64,000 nucleotides of DNA. It comes from Cephalopachus bancanus. Lineage: Eukaryota > Chordata > Mammalia > Primates > Tarsiidae. The stretch lies in contig JAPVLO010000618.1 of the NCBI GenBank assembly GCA_027257055.1, positions 124,001 to 188,000 on the forward strand, written 5' to 3'. Shown piece by piece: positions 25,880 through 37,759 of the stretch (positions are counted from its first letter, which is position 1; every line of letters starts with the position of its first letter). The translations under genes and the position numbers were made by a program. A model generated the notes under the pieces. It searched no databases and was not told the origin of the DNA. It saw nothing but the letters and a program-made list of their open reading frames with translations.

Positions 25880-26230
25880 ATCTATACAGAAACACATGTA
25901 CCTACACGTATCCTACACACACATACACAACCTAGGCACACACACAATCTAGGCACACAATACAACCACACACAGATGCAACACAGACATACAGTTACAC
26001 AGACACACAGACATGACATACATCCTAACTCAGATACAACACAGGTACACATATATAACACAGACACACATACGCAACAGACACAAGCAACATACGTCCT
26101 AACGTAGATACAAGACACACACATCCTATATACCTCCTAACAGAGGCATATTTCTATACATAGGCATAGTAATAGGGATGCGCATACGCGTGCACACACA
26201 CACATACCCTTTTCTACACACACCTACAAA
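25880..26230 (+). repeat. Cryptic CA-rich tract
   Basis: About 350 bases built from ACACA, ACAGA and CATAC words, with few pure runs and AACACAGACA-type blocks recurring. Cys/Val-rich reverse and Thr/His-rich forward frames here are products of the repeat. Confidence 0.85.
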
Positions 26231-27038
26231 GCAGTGTCTTGGAACCAACTAGAAACACAGGTTGGAATATGACCCCAGCAGAGCCACAAATTCCCATTTT
26301 TGGTCCTTTTTAAAAAAAATTGTGTCTCTAACTCGAATTTCCTGGATTCTTATCAACCTGGACAATAAAAACGAATTAGTGATTTTATAGCTTTGACTTT
26401 GCAAAGTGGATGGTATGTCCAGAAAAACAAGGTGGGAATCTGGGGCAAACTTGGTCCAGAATTGCCATGCAGATGCCATTCTAAATGAAACGAAGTGTTG
26501 GGCTGGAGCACTGTGTACTGTGCTCCTGGAGAGAGAAGTGACTGGGTGGTGCACACCCTTCCCCTGAGAACAGGGAACCCCACTCCTGTACAGGGTGGCC
26601 CTTTGGGAAGGTGAGAAGGGGCCTGTGAGCACCCTCTGAGCAGGAGAGAAACCAGGAGCCAGCCTACTGAAGGTCTTTTGCTCTGAGTCTTTGTTCACTT
26701 CTCAGAGGGACTTTGCTCCTGCCTGCTAATTCCCTTCCATGTCTGGTTAGATCTCAGAGTTTAAGGCACTTTGCAAGTATTTTTTTCTTTTTTCTATTTT
26801 CTTTTTTTTATAAGTAGTTTTTTTCTTAATCAGTGGGTGACAAAAGACACTTAGATTTCAGCAGTAAATTGTAGCTCACTTAATTTTCTCTTTATGTGAT
26901 GTGGTAGTTATTAAATAATAGGTAGCAGGTGCTTTTAGGTGGATCTGTGGATGCTAGATTTCAAGAGTTTTGATAGGAAAAAATGTTCAAGTGCACCTCA
27001 ACTCTTTGAAGTGAAATGAAATATTGAAATTGAAATAT

Positions 27039-27332
27039 AGGCCGGGCTCAGTGGTTCAGTCTGTAATCCCAGCACTTTGGGAGACCAAGGCGAGTGGATT
27101 GCCTGAGCCTGCAGGTTCAAGACCAGCCCAGACAACTTGGCGAGACCTCGTCGTCTCTATACAATAAATAAAAAATTAGCTGGGCATGGTAGTGCACACC
27201 TGTAGTTCCAGTTTCTTGGAAGGCTAAGACAGAAGGATCGCTGGAGCCCAGCAGGTCGACACTGGGGTGGCCATGAGTATGCTACAGCACTCTAGCCTCA
27301 GTGACAAAGTGAGACTCTAATTCAAAAAAATA
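27039..27332 (+). mobile_element. Alu copy
   Basis: GGCCGGGCTCAGTGGTTCAG start; a duplicated CGT (CCTCGTCGTCTC); ending AATTCAAAAAAATAG. Flanks share GAAATATTGAA-like words. Confidence 0.88.
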
Positions 27333-28890
27333 GAAATATTGAATATTGAAGTGAAGTATTGGGGAGACAGCTGACCCATGAGAGCACATGCTCTCAGAAT
27401 GCAAGTCAGTTTGATGGAGTTTTAATGTCATTCTGTGTATCATTTTGTAACCAGACAGCTGCTTGACCAGGTATTGTTCTCTAAACCATCTGTAGTTGTT
27501 TTCAAGTTATTTCATTAAATCTTCAAACTAGAAGTTTCTGTTGCTATCCGCCTGATACCCATAAGAAATCCAACTTCCTTGAGTAAGGCTGCTGTTGTCA
27601 GAAGCTCTTAGATCGGGCCATTTGGTTCTAGCTTGTTTTCTAAGCCTGTCAGGCTTCTCTAAGCATAGAGCAGATATGCCCTCTTTTGGGGTCCCAACTG
27701 GCCATGAACTCTTATGTCCTCTTCTGGACCTTGAGGACTTCAGCTCTTGGCATTGGGGTACTTACAGTAGTAGAGTGGAGCGTGCATGGCCGCAGCCACC
27801 ATACAGAGGGAAAGGAAGGGCACTGGGCGTCCAGTAAACCTGAGAGGGCTTTCCCCTGAGGTCACAGCAAGATTGACATGCATGGAGCACTCAATTTACA
27901 GTGCAGTGAACTGAGTGGGCTGGGACGTCTGGAATGCCTGGAGCATCCAGATTGCTCCAAGGTACGAGTTCAGAGGCAGCACAGCTCTGAGCCTCAGGGC
28001 CAGCCCTGGAATGGGGTGCTTGTGCGGGCCCAGGGTGTCAGGGAAGTCTCTTCCATATCACACTTGCCATCTGCTGCTCCTGTTTGGATCTCCTTTAGCA
28101 ACTCATAGGTCATCTTCTAACCGAAAACAGCTCCTTCCTTGAATCGGAGGCTCATTTCATTACTCTTTTGGTTCGAAAGAAGCAATGTGACAGCAAACAG
28201 CACAGCAGATTGATGTGTGTTAGCCTGTGAGCTTAGCTACAGCCTGGCTAAATGCACATAGGAGACCTGCCTGTGTGTACTCCAGCCACGCTTGTGTATG
28301 TCTGTGTGTATAATCGTGCACACGTGTGTAAATGTGATAGAGTAATAAATCTGTGAGGTTTGGCCCTTCCTAAAGAAATAGTCTTTGTTTTTCTCATTTT
28401 CCGTAATACATCACTGATTTTCAAGTTGTCATTCAGGATTTGATTTGCAGCTCATCTCAGAAAGGTTTCTTCCTTTGTAGATGGCAGTTCCCATAAATCA
28501 CGTGAAAATATTGGGACTTGAAGTGAATATAGCCATATGTGAGAATTTTCACAAACATTCATATTATTTTCTAAAGTTTTTGTTCAGTTTTCTTTGCAAA
28601 AAATAATGCAGTTTGTACCTGTATGTGATGTGTGTGTGCATGTGTTTTGAATGCCTTGTGCCCCACTATATGACATGCCAGTTGTTAGCCTCATGCTAAC
28701 AACTTCATGTTGTCTAATATGTCAGGACTCACTTTCTTGCTTTAGGACCTGTGGTAGGAACAGGTATGAGAAAATGTATGTGAATTTAAGTCCTTAAAGT
28801 GGTTTAAGGGGATTGTCAAGATCTGGGTCCAGTCACCTGTGGAAGAGGGAAGGTGTGAACTGGAACCAGCTAATTTTTACTTGTTTTTTT
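27333..28890. other. Repeat-poor intron preceding the first SHROOM2 exon seen
   Basis: No recognised repeat. TG-rich words occur near 28290-28340 and 28625-28645. Overlapping forward frames at 27595-28142 have no convincing splice sites. Confidence 0.4.
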
Positions 28891-28898
28891 TTCTCTAG

Positions 28899-29588
28899 AC
28901 AAGCAGATGCCCAGTGTCAGGAAGGCAGTCCAGGAACACAGAGACGCCCACCGAGTCAGAACTTACAGAACCCGTCCACAGTCTCTGAATCATCTCACCC
29001 CCAGGAAGCCCCACAGCTGCCCCGGGAGGGCCGGGGCCGAGCAGGGACTCTACCCCGTGATTATAGATACTCGGAGGAGAACATCCCAGCAGATTCAGGG
29101 CCCCAAATCCAGTGCATCAGCTCACCCCCGCAAGCTCGGGGACAGGACTCGTGGCTGGTGAGCGCAGCCCCGCTCGCCAAGAGGCCAGTCCCGCAGAGGC
29201 CACCGCCACCCAAGCGTGAGCCCAGGAAGTACAGGAGCCCGGATAGCACACCTGCTGACACTCACCTGGCCATCCCCAGCAGGCCCTTCCCACCACCATC
29301 CCCCGCATCCCTGGATGTGTGTGTGGCCCGCCTGCCCCTCTCCCACAGCCCTTCTGTGGTCAGCAGTTCCCAGCCCCAGGATGCCCCGAGGGCCGCTGCC
29401 TGTGAGCATGATAGCCAGCATGTGAGTGGGGACACGCCCCGTCCTCCACCAGAAGCACTGCTCCCTCCTAAGCACCGGCACTTGCAGACAGCCACCATGG
29501 AGACCTCGCGTTCCCCTTCCCCTCAGTTCGCTCCCCAGAAACTGACGGACAAACCTCCCCTGCTCATCCAGGATGAGGATTCAACAAG
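28899..29588 (+). CDS. SHROOM2: SHROOM2 coding exon: proline/serine-rich linker before ASD2
   Basis: Shroom proteins are cytoskeletal adaptors that bind F-actin and recruit Rho kinase to apical junctions, driving actomyosin contraction. This 690-base exon follows a pyrimidine-rich acceptor (AG at 28897-28898) and ends at donor GTATTG (29589). It enters with the last base of a codon and leaves with the first two, matching the next exon. It encodes about 230 residues, low in complexity and rich in P, S, Q and R. Visible are a basic polyproline run [13 protein letters not shown] (about 29182-29220), which looks like an SH3 ligand, and RPFPPPSP (about 29281-29304), only partly like an EVH1 ligand. 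It ends [16 protein letters not shown], which joins IERVMDNN in the next exon. The paralogue choice rests on recognition of the downstream ASD2 and on the claudin-34-like neighbour. The frame stays open upstream of the acceptor to about 28813, but that part reads as intron. Confidence 0.88.
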
Positions 29589-29655
29589 GTATTGTCATGG
29601 GATGGGGGCCACGTGTGTTCATTCTCTCTTGTGAGCTTCCTCCATAGGACGTGCG

Positions 29656-29743
29656 TCTCGATCTCCTAGGCTCAAGCAGTCCTCCCACCTTGGTCTCCCA
29701 AAGTGCTGAAATTACGGGTGTGAGCTATCACACCTGGCTGGGA
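29656..29743 (-). mobile_element. Partial Alu left arm
   Basis: GGCTCAAGCAGTCCTCCCACC to CACACCTGGCTGG, about 70 bases after a SHROOM2 donor site. Confidence 0.7.
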
Positions 29744-29767
29744 TAATTTTCATCACATTATTTAGAG

Positions 29768-29965
29768 CTGTGATTTTGGCCATCTAGGGACATTTGGCAA
29801 TGGCTGGGTTTTTGTTGTCTCAGTACATGTGGGGGTGTGCTCCTGGCACTTGGTGAGTGGAGCCCAGGGATGCTACTCAGTGCCCTGTAGTGCACAGGAC
29901 GGCCCCCACCACAGAGAATTATTTGTCCCCCATATGTCAACATTGCTGAAAACCTGCTGTAGAGC
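29768..29965. mobile_element. MER5A-like hAT element
   Basis: GGGACATTTGGCAATGGCTGG, GAGCCCAGGGATGCTACT and CACAGGACGGCCCCCACCAC follow the MER5A pattern. Confidence 0.7.
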
Positions 29966-30140
29966 TGCATCACCCAACACAGTAGCCACAGTCACTTGGG
30001 CTGTGTAAATATACTTTAATGAAAGTCAAATAAACAAAATTCAGTTCCTCAGTTGTACTAGGTGTGGCATGTGGCTGCAGTACTGGACAGAACAGATAAT
30101 TTCCATCATTGCAGAAAGCTCTGTTGGCTTTCACTGCTCT
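29966..30140. mobile_element. Second hAT-like element
   Basis: GCTGCATCACCCAACACAGTAG and CAGTACTGGACAGAACAG are rough inverted ends; it abuts the MER5A-like copy. Confidence 0.45.
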
Positions 30141-30309
30141 GGAATCTCAAACACCTCTTTTTTTAAGCTTCAAAAGAACTCGACAGAGAAAGGACATTAT
30201 CAATACTGATACTATATTTCCAACTGTGATATCATAACCACAGCTTTATCTGTGGGCCAGAACTGGACTTGGCATCATTGAAAATGTGGACCTGTCATGG
30301 TTTTTTTAC

Positions 30310-30450
30310 TTTTTAAAATATATATATTTTTGTAGAGATGGGGTCTTGCTATGTACCCAGGTTTGTCTCGAACTCCTGGGTTCAAGCAATCCTCCCTCTT
30401 CAGCCTCCCAAAGTGCTGGGATTAAAGGCATGAATGACCATACCCTGCCT
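30310..30450 (-). mobile_element. Alu left-arm monomer (FLAM-like)
   Basis: TTTTTGTAGAGATGGGGTC to CATACCCTGCC on the + strand, after a short TA run. Confidence 0.75.
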
Positions 30451-30551
30451 TTGAATTTTTTTCATGTGCAAGTCATAACCGTTTTCAAGAAGATAGACCC
30501 TTTTTGTTTAGAAATTACCAGCAATAGATGCTTTGATGAAAAGTATATATG

Positions 30552-30778
30552 GGCTGGGTGTGGTGACTCACACCTGTAATCCCAGCACTTTGAGAGGCTG
30601 AGGTGGGAGGATCACTTGAAACCAGGAGCTTGAGACCAACCTGGGTAGTACAGGGAGACCTTATCTCTACAAAAAAAAAAAAAAAAAATTAGCCAGGCAT
30701 GGTGGCATGCACCTGTAGTCCCAGCTACTCAGGAAGGATGGCCTGAGCTCACAAGTCCAAGGCTGCAGTGATCAGGGT
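30552..30778 (+). mobile_element. AluJ-like copy, 3' truncated
   Basis: GGCTGGGTGTGGTGACTCAC start and an 18-A linker; ends in the right arm at CTGCAGTGATCAGG without a tail. Confidence 0.85.
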
Positions 30779-32142
30779 TTTGAAGTACAGAACGATGTGA
30801 GTGCCAGGGGTTTCTTATTTGTCGTTGCTTGGATAAGGTGGCAGGGTTTTCCTGTTTAAGTTTAACATATCTAAAGGGTATTTTCCACAGTTAGACTTTT
30901 GAAAATGTATTCACAAGGAGTTGTAGGAACTGTCTGAGTGCCCAGATAAAACACATCAGCTTCTAGTGGTTTCTACTGGACAGACAATATGTAATATTAT
31001 TTTACTTTCACCTGCATACCATACCGTTATGAATAGGGGAAGAACCATCCTGCATCCCTCATCATCAGTTCAAGGGAGCCAAACAGCATATAATTGAGAG
31101 CATTGTGGCTGCCCTCATCCTGTGGAAAATCGAATCCGTTTGTCTAGTGTAGAAGCAGTTTTCAGTTCACTGAGTTCGAAGCACAGCCTGAATCTGGTTG
31201 TGGGAGTTTGGCTTGTTTCGTTTTTCTTCCTGCCTGGCACCAGCAGATGCCTCTCTTTCTCCAGTATGTCCTTATGGAATACTTTGAAAACTTCTTGGTC
31301 GGGACAGCCCTGGCCACTGAGGTCCCATACATGGTCTAGTGCGCTGTGACCAGAGTAGCTGGTGTTGCCGTGTGGTCAGGCCATTTCCTGTGTCCCCTCT
31401 TTCTCCTCCTGTGGGTAACTTAGATGCCTCTCCAGTTCCTTTTATTTAAAAAAGGAGTCACTTAGAGTAATTCAGAACTAGCAAGTTCCCTGCTTACTGC
31501 GGGGTCCTTATCTCACTGGTGTGCAGATCTTCATGGGGGTGGCTTGAGGCACTGGGGGAGTACAAGGCTGGTGGGGGGTGGGCCCAGTGCACATGGCACA
31601 GGAAGAAGCTCCAGAGTGGGCCGTGGGCAGGGGCCCCAGTTTGGACTCCACACTTGCTCTGGAGAGGAGCTCCCACAGGCCCCGAGAACCATGTGGGAAC
31701 CGTGGACGTCAACCTAAGGTGTGATGGGAATTCTGTGAAAATGCCCATCCACTGTGATTTCCCCTACAAAGGAAATTTTAACTGAGTGGAGCCAGCTAAA
31801 GTTTGCATTATTATCAGGATAAAGGCAAATGACTATTAAACTATCTGCATGTCCCCCTATAACCTCCAGAAAGATGCCCTCAGATGCGTTAGGGTGTAGT
31901 TGGCAGTTTGAAAGGGAAAGGATGCTGAGGTCAGAAGACTGAGCTGTGAGGTCAGAGAGAATCTCTTGCCCTGCTCTTCCTCGTCCAGGACATGTGATCA
32001 TGGAGGCTCCTTCCAGTACCGTGGCTGACTGGGTGTTTGAGTCAAGTTCTCCCATCTGTAAGGAAGGGCAGGGGACCCACCAGTCAGAATGCGGGGCTGG
32101 AGCAAGCTTTGCGATTTCAGCTGGTGACTTTTCTCCTTCCAG
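30779..32142 (+). other. SHROOM2: SHROOM2 intron stretch
   Basis: No recognised repeat; ends in the acceptor polypyrimidine tract TTTTCTCCTTCCAG (32129-32142). Confidence 0.5.
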
Positions 32143-32694
32143 AATCGAGCGGGTGATGGACAACAACACCACGGTGAAGATGGTGCCCATCAAGATCGTG
32201 CATTCGGAGAGTCAGCCAGAGAAGGAGAGCCGCCAGAGCCTGGCGCGCCCCGCCGAGCTGCCCGCCCTGCCCAGCGGGCTGGAGAAAGACCAGATCAAGA
32301 CACTGAGCACATCAGAGCAGTCCTACTCCCGCTTCTGCGTGTACACGCGGCAGGGTGCCGAGCCCGAGGCCCAGCACAGGGCCCGACCAGCCGAGCCCGA
32401 GCCCCCCAGTGCCCAGGCACCCCCTGAGAAAGAGCGCTGTGCCTCCCCTCCCGGGCTCAGCTACATAAAGGCCAAAGAGAAGACTGTGGAAGACCTGAAG
32501 TCAGAGGAGCTGGCCAGGGAGATCGTGGGGAAGGATAAGTCTCTGGCCGACATTCTGGATCCCAGTGTGAAAATAAAAACCACCATGGACTTGATGGAAG
32601 GGATCTTCCCCAAAGATGAGCACCTCCTGGAAGAAGCCCAGCAGCGGAGGAAGCTGCTCCCCAAAATCCCCTCTCCTAGAACCACAGAGGAGAG
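32143..32694 (+). CDS. SHROOM2: SHROOM2 coding exon: linker and start of ASD2
   Basis: This 552-base exon has its acceptor AG at 32141-32142 and donor GTGAGC at 32695. One base completes the arginine codon begun in the previous exon, and the last two bases start the next split arginine codon. It encodes about 184 residues. The first 110 or so form a variable linker with a GC- and CpG-rich stretch (about 32230-32290, [12 protein letters not shown] type). The last 60 or so begin ASD2: [20 protein letters not shown], then [20 protein letters not shown], then [19 protein letters not shown]. The [15 protein letters not shown] block is characteristic of Shroom ASD2 and is the basis for the family call. 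The reading frame is open about 200 bases into the upstream intron, so use of an earlier acceptor would not create a stop; I see no strong reason to believe that it occurs. Confidence 0.95.
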
Positions 32695-32984
32695 GTGAGC
32701 AGACATTGCTTCCCAGTGTGTGTGTGATTCTGTCTGGCATCTCTCAGGCTTGTAAAGGGAGTGGGGGGCATATCCGCTTCTCTATTTTCATGATTGCTTT
32801 TGGGGGGGGAGAGATTTTCACAAGGGCTCCTCAATGCTTAGGACTTTTTGGCTTCTTTGTGAGCCTCTCAAAAAAGAAGCTAAGGGCCAAACCCTAGGGA
32901 TGATGACTCTGAGGCCCACTAAGCTGTCTGTACTTGAGGCCAGCATGATTTATGACAATACCACAGGTCTTCTTTCTGGTAAGA

Positions 32985-33175
32985 CAGCAGTTCTCATTGG
33001 GGACCGTTGTCTGCCCCAGGGGACAATTAGCAACGTCACACTGGGGGAAGGGTGCTCCAGATATCTTGTGGGTGGAGCTCAGGGATATAGCTCAGCACTC
33101 TATGGTGCACAGTTCAGCTTCACAGAGAATACTCTAGCCCCAAATGTCCCTACTGCTGACATAAGAAATCTGTCA
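32985..33175. mobile_element. MER5A-like hAT element
   Basis: AGCAGTTCTCATTGGGGACC, GGGTGGAGCTCAGGGATATA and CTCTAGCCCCAAATGTC; same orientation as 29768-29965. Confidence 0.7.
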
Positions 33176-33679
33176 TAATAGGGGTGAAGGGTTAGACTGA
33201 GTATTCATATTTCTTAATGAGACAGTTTTTAAAAAATGTATATTTACATCTACATGGACAGATTTGTTTTAATTAGTTTTGTAGATAGCACTTTCAGCCT
33301 CCCTCCCTCAGCCATTTGACTGCAACAGCATGCACAATGACATCTTCCCTACTGCTTAGAATACTCTGTCGCCACAAGCACCATTCATGGGCAATAGTGT
33401 AGGGTGGCTGTGAAACACAGCAGAGATGGAAAAAGAAGACAAATCAGACCCAGGCAGGAGGGAAGCCAGCATGGCTGTAAAAGAAAGGTTGAAGGGGGTG
33501 GTGTTTATAGATCAAGTCACACCTGTCAGGCAGGAAGAGTTTATGCCCTTACCTCTATGGTGGTGATTTTTAGACATTCCTGCTTATTCAAGTGTTTTGC
33601 CCTTTTTGAAAAACAACATTCCATAGACTTAATGGATATCCATTTGGTAAGGTTTTTGAGTTTTTTTAGTGTTTTTGTT

Positions 33680-33974
33680 TTTTTTATTAATTTAGACACC
33701 GGGTCTCAGTCTGTCACCTAGGCTGAAGTACAGTGGCATGATCTCGGCTCACTGCAGCCTCAAGTTCCTAGGCTCAAGGGATCCTCCTTTCTCAGCCTCC
33801 CTAGCAGCCGGGACTACAGGCACACAATGCCTGGGTATTTTTATTTTATTTTTGGTAGAGATGAGGTCTTGCTATATTGCCCAGGCTCATCTCAAACTCC
33901 TAGTCTCAAGCAATCCTCCTCCCTAAGCCTCCCAAAGTGCTAGGATTACAGGTGTGAGCCACTATACCCAGTCT
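33680..33974 (-). mobile_element. AluJ-like copy
   Basis: Reverse full-length copy with CTCGGCTCACTGCAGCCTC and a TTTTATTTTATTTTTGG linker. Confidence 0.85.
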
Positions 33975-33977
33975 GTT

Positions 33978-34306
33978 TTTGTTTTTTGTTTTTTGTTTTG
34001 TTTTGTTTTGTTTGTTTGTTTGTTTGTTGAGTTAGAGTCTCTGTCACCCAGACTGGAGTGCAATGGCCACTCCCGGCCACAGCAGCCTCTACCTGCTGGG
34101 CTCCGGCGATCCTTCCGCCTCAGCCTTCTAAGGAGCTGGAACTACAGGTGCATGCTACCACACCCGGCTAATTTTTTTTTTTTTTAATTGTAGAGATGAG
34201 GTCTCACCAAGTTGCCCAGGCTGGTCTTGAACTTGTGGGCTCAGGCAATCCACTCACCTCAGCCTCCCAAAGTGCAGGATTACAGGCTGAGCCACCAAGC
34301 CCAGCT
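33978..34306 (-). mobile_element. Young-type Alu directly adjoining the AluJ
   Basis: A (GTTTT)n tail then GGCCACTCCCGGCC and CTGAGCCACCAAGCCCAGC. Ends about 175 bases before the exon at 34483. Confidence 0.9.
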
Positions 34307-34482
34307 TGTTTTTATTTTTTAGCTTTAGCCTTATTACATACTTTTTTCCCCTTCAGCTGTCTCATCTCCCTGACTGGTATCCATTAGCACCAGCGTTGAT
34401 TTGTCACAACCCAGGGAGTGTGGCTGAGGGGTGGTCTGTGCATAGGGTCATAGCTCATCCAAGTGCTGACATCTTTACCCAG

Positions 34483-34654
34483 GAAAGAGGAGCCAAACAT
34501 GCCTGCAGCTGTGTCCCTGGCCACCAATTCCACCTACTACAGCACGTCGGCCCCCAAGGCGGAGCTGCTGATCAAGATGAAGGACATGCAGGAGCAGCAG
34601 GAGCCCGAAGAGGATTCGGGGAGCGACTTAGACCATGACCTGTCAGTGAAGAAG
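34483..34654 (+). CDS. SHROOM2: SHROOM2 coding exon: ASD2, acidic connector
   Basis: This 172-base exon has acceptor AG at 34481-34482 and donor GTAGGA at 34655. It starts with the third base of the split arginine codon and ends on a codon boundary (AAG AAG). It encodes about 57 residues: [38 protein letters not shown], then an acidic [14 protein letters not shown] and SVKK. In Shroom ASD2 this is the loop and first helical part leading into the long antiparallel coiled coil. Two reverse-strand Alu copies end only about 175 bases before the acceptor, with T-rich runs near the branch region. No lesion is visible. Confidence 0.94.
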
Positions 34655-35209
34655 GTAGGAAAGCTGGAATTCACATGTGCCTTGTGAGGTAGGGATGGCA
34701 CTAGGACCAGGTCTTTCTATTCTAGTTTCTACCCTAGCACAGACCCTGCACACTTGTCTGCAGGCATTGTGTTTGGCTTTTCTACAAGGCAGTGAAATGT
34801 GGGGTATTATTAGTAAGCCCTTTGTAGTTAATTCTGTGTTCTAATCTTGAGTCTTTCCACAAGGGTCTGTTTGCTATCATTTTCTAGTAAGATCCAATGT
34901 CAAATTAGTGTACACAGGCACCATTCTCTTTCATTTACGTTTCAGCCAATATGTCCTTTCTACCCCAACTAAAATCCAGGGGATTTGAGTGACCTTCAAC
35001 AAGTCACCTGTGCCCTTTGAATACCAGGTTGAAATGTCTGTAACAAGATGATCATAAATCCAACAGTGGATCAGAAAGTACCTTGTCAAACAAAAGACAA
35101 TATTTGTTCAATTCCCAAGAACGCTTCCAGGCACACAACCCTTCTCTGAAGGAGCATATCTGTTCACGGGAGAGATGGGCAGCCAACAGAAAATCAGATA
35201 TACAACACA

Positions 35210-35440
35210 GGCTCAGAAAACTGTGGCCCCATGGGCCAAGCCCAGCCCACCATCTGCTTTTAAAAATAAACTTGTACTGAAACATGGCCACATCCATTCA
35301 CTTATATATGACCTGTGGTGGCTTTTGCGCTATGGTGGCAGCGTTAACTAGTTACAACAGTAACCAGAAAGCCTGCAAGGTCTAAAATATTTACTATCTG
35401 GCCCTTGACAGAGATGTTTGCCAACCCTTGATGGTAAGAA
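35210..35440 (+). mobile_element. hAT-type nonautonomous transposon
   Basis: TGCTTTTAAAAATAAACTTG, TCTAAAATATTTACTATCTGG and GTTTGCCAACCCTTG; second copy of the family at 6780-6985. Confidence 0.65.
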
Positions 35441-36022
35441 AAAACAGGGTGAAGGGATAGAGAAAGGCAAAGGCATGCGATTACAGAGAGGGCTTTGATG
35501 AGGGGATGATGAGCAGAGACCCAGAGTGTCATGAGGGGCGGGCAGCCCTGTGGATGTCTGGCATGCCAAGGAGGGAGGCCAACAAATGCAGAGGTCCTGA
35601 GGTGGGAGCCTGGTGACTTGTTATAGAAGCAGCAGAGGCCAGTGACTTGAGCTGCACAGACAAGAGAATGGGGGGAGATGAGGTTAGAACAAGACCTGGG
35701 GACAGATTGTAGGTGGCTACAGAAGGTACAGAGTTATTCCTATCAGTGCCAATGTCCTTGTTGCCATGTTTGCTTTAGGTCTTCATGGCAAGTCATTAGG
35801 CCAGCCCTGTGACATCTGGGTGATTGCCTGTTTTGAACAGGAAAGACTGGGCGTCAAGGTACAAAGGTACTGCCAGAGAAGGCAGGGTCAGAGGATGGCG
35901 TGTGTTCATCCCAGGGGCCTTGAGTTTGCCTTGAATAGTCAGCACTGGGACAAGAAAAGGAGGGAACGGGCATTCTGTGAATGTTTGCTGTGGGCCTGGC
36001 ACTATAGAAAGAGCTTTCCTCA

Positions 36023-36306
<284 letters not shown>

Positions 36307-37463
36307 TTTTTCTGTTACTCATATTGTTAGTAATTTTTAAAATGCCAGTCATGGATTCAATTACATAAGACATGTTCTGAAGGAAATGTCGTGATAAAGG
36401 AAAAACTATAACAGATAAAGGAAAATTATTTTCAGTTTAGTAAATGATAACTTTTTGGTTTAAGGGATCAAAAAGAAAAAGGGAAAGTCAAGGCTTGGGT
36501 CTTGGGATTAAGGCCCTCTCTCTGGCTCAGGGTACCATCTGCTTGATTCTGGTCACATGTTCCTTTTTTTAAAAAAAAAAAAAGAAAAGAAATAACTCAA
36601 AATGTTTTTAGTTTTTCTGCATAAAACCAGAGAAATCATACAGTCTGGACCATTTTAATGTTGGCTAAATGTGGAGAACGACATCCTTCACTTGTGTGCC
36701 TGGTTGTTTATGGTGTAACGAACTTCAGAAGCAACATGTCTTGATCCTGCCCACCTTCATCTGGGTGGCAGTTTGTCCACCTGTTTTGGAAGGCTCAAGA
36801 TGTGAGTTGTCACTTCACCAGAGTTGATGGTGTCAGGGCTGAATGAGTCACTGTGAGTTCCAAGCAGACTTCCACCTGAGTTCAGTGAGCATGAGTTGTG
36901 CAGTTGCACCATAAGTAGCACACTTGGTAAATCACAGTTCTCTATAGGGCCGATGACTCAGTGGTCCTATTTTTCTGTTTGATTTGACAAACAGTCCACC
37001 ACCGCACTATCGTTTCTCCCTGCTTTCCAGCAGCCACACATGGGTGATGTCGCCCTTGCGGAATGTGCCCAGGTGGAGACATGTTGGGGGAGGCAGTGAG
37101 CATGGTAGGTGGGGCTTGATGGGCCAGGTGTGCTGTGGCTGTTTCATGAGAAAACAGCCAGACCCTAATCCCGTGGGGATCCAGCATTTCCAGGGAGACC
37201 GCGGCTGTCCAGATCACAGCATCACTGGTACCCCTCTGTTTTAGGGAAAGACTAAGGATAGAGGCAAGAGAGTAGAAACCCCAAGCAGGGATGTGATGGG
37301 GAATTCTGGTGACCTATAGGGAAGTGTTAGGCATGAGGGCTAAGTATGGTTTTAACCAGGGCAGCCAGGCAGACTCTGCCCAGGAAAGAGAGCACCCAGG
37401 TTATGTTGTGGAGATTCTTTAGGAGAATTGAAGACAACTGATTGGTTTAAATTTGGAATCTTT

Positions 37464-37759
37464 GGCCGGACTCAGTGGCTCAGCCTATAATCCGAGCACT
37501 TTGGGAAGCCGAGGCAAGTGGATTGCCTGAGACTGCGGGTTCGAGACCAGCCCAGGCAACTTGAGACCTCGTCTCTACAATAAATTGAAGATTAGCTGGG
37601 CACAGTGGCGAATGCCTGTAGTTCCAGCTACTTGGAAGGCTGAGGTGGGAGGATCGCCGGAGCCCAGCAGGTCGAGGCTGGGGTGGCCATGAGTGTGCCA
37701 CTACACTCCAGCCGGAGTGACAGAGTGAGACTCCAACTAAAAAAATAAATTAATTAATT
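37464..37759 (+). mobile_element. Alu copy with target-site duplication
   Basis: GGCCGGACTCAGTGGCTCAG start, deletion of GGCG in CAACTTGAGACC, tail AATAAATTAATTAATT. The duplication AATTT(A)GGAATCTTT is at 37450-37463 and 37760-37774. Confidence 0.9.

Noticed and set aside
28813..28898. In-frame ATG upstream of the first SHROOM2 exon as a start codon
   Set aside because: A strong pyrimidine tract and AG lie between it and the exon, and the exon phase fits splicing from an upstream exon.
29179..29304. Exact EVH1 (FPPPP) ligand in SHROOM2
   Set aside because: The sequence is FPPPSP, which lacks the fourth proline; only a weak resemblance is claimed.
31946..32142. Open frame running into the exon at 32143 as extra coding sequence
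   Set aside because: TTTTCTCCTTCCAG at 32129-32142 is a good acceptor, and its phase fits the previous donor exactly.
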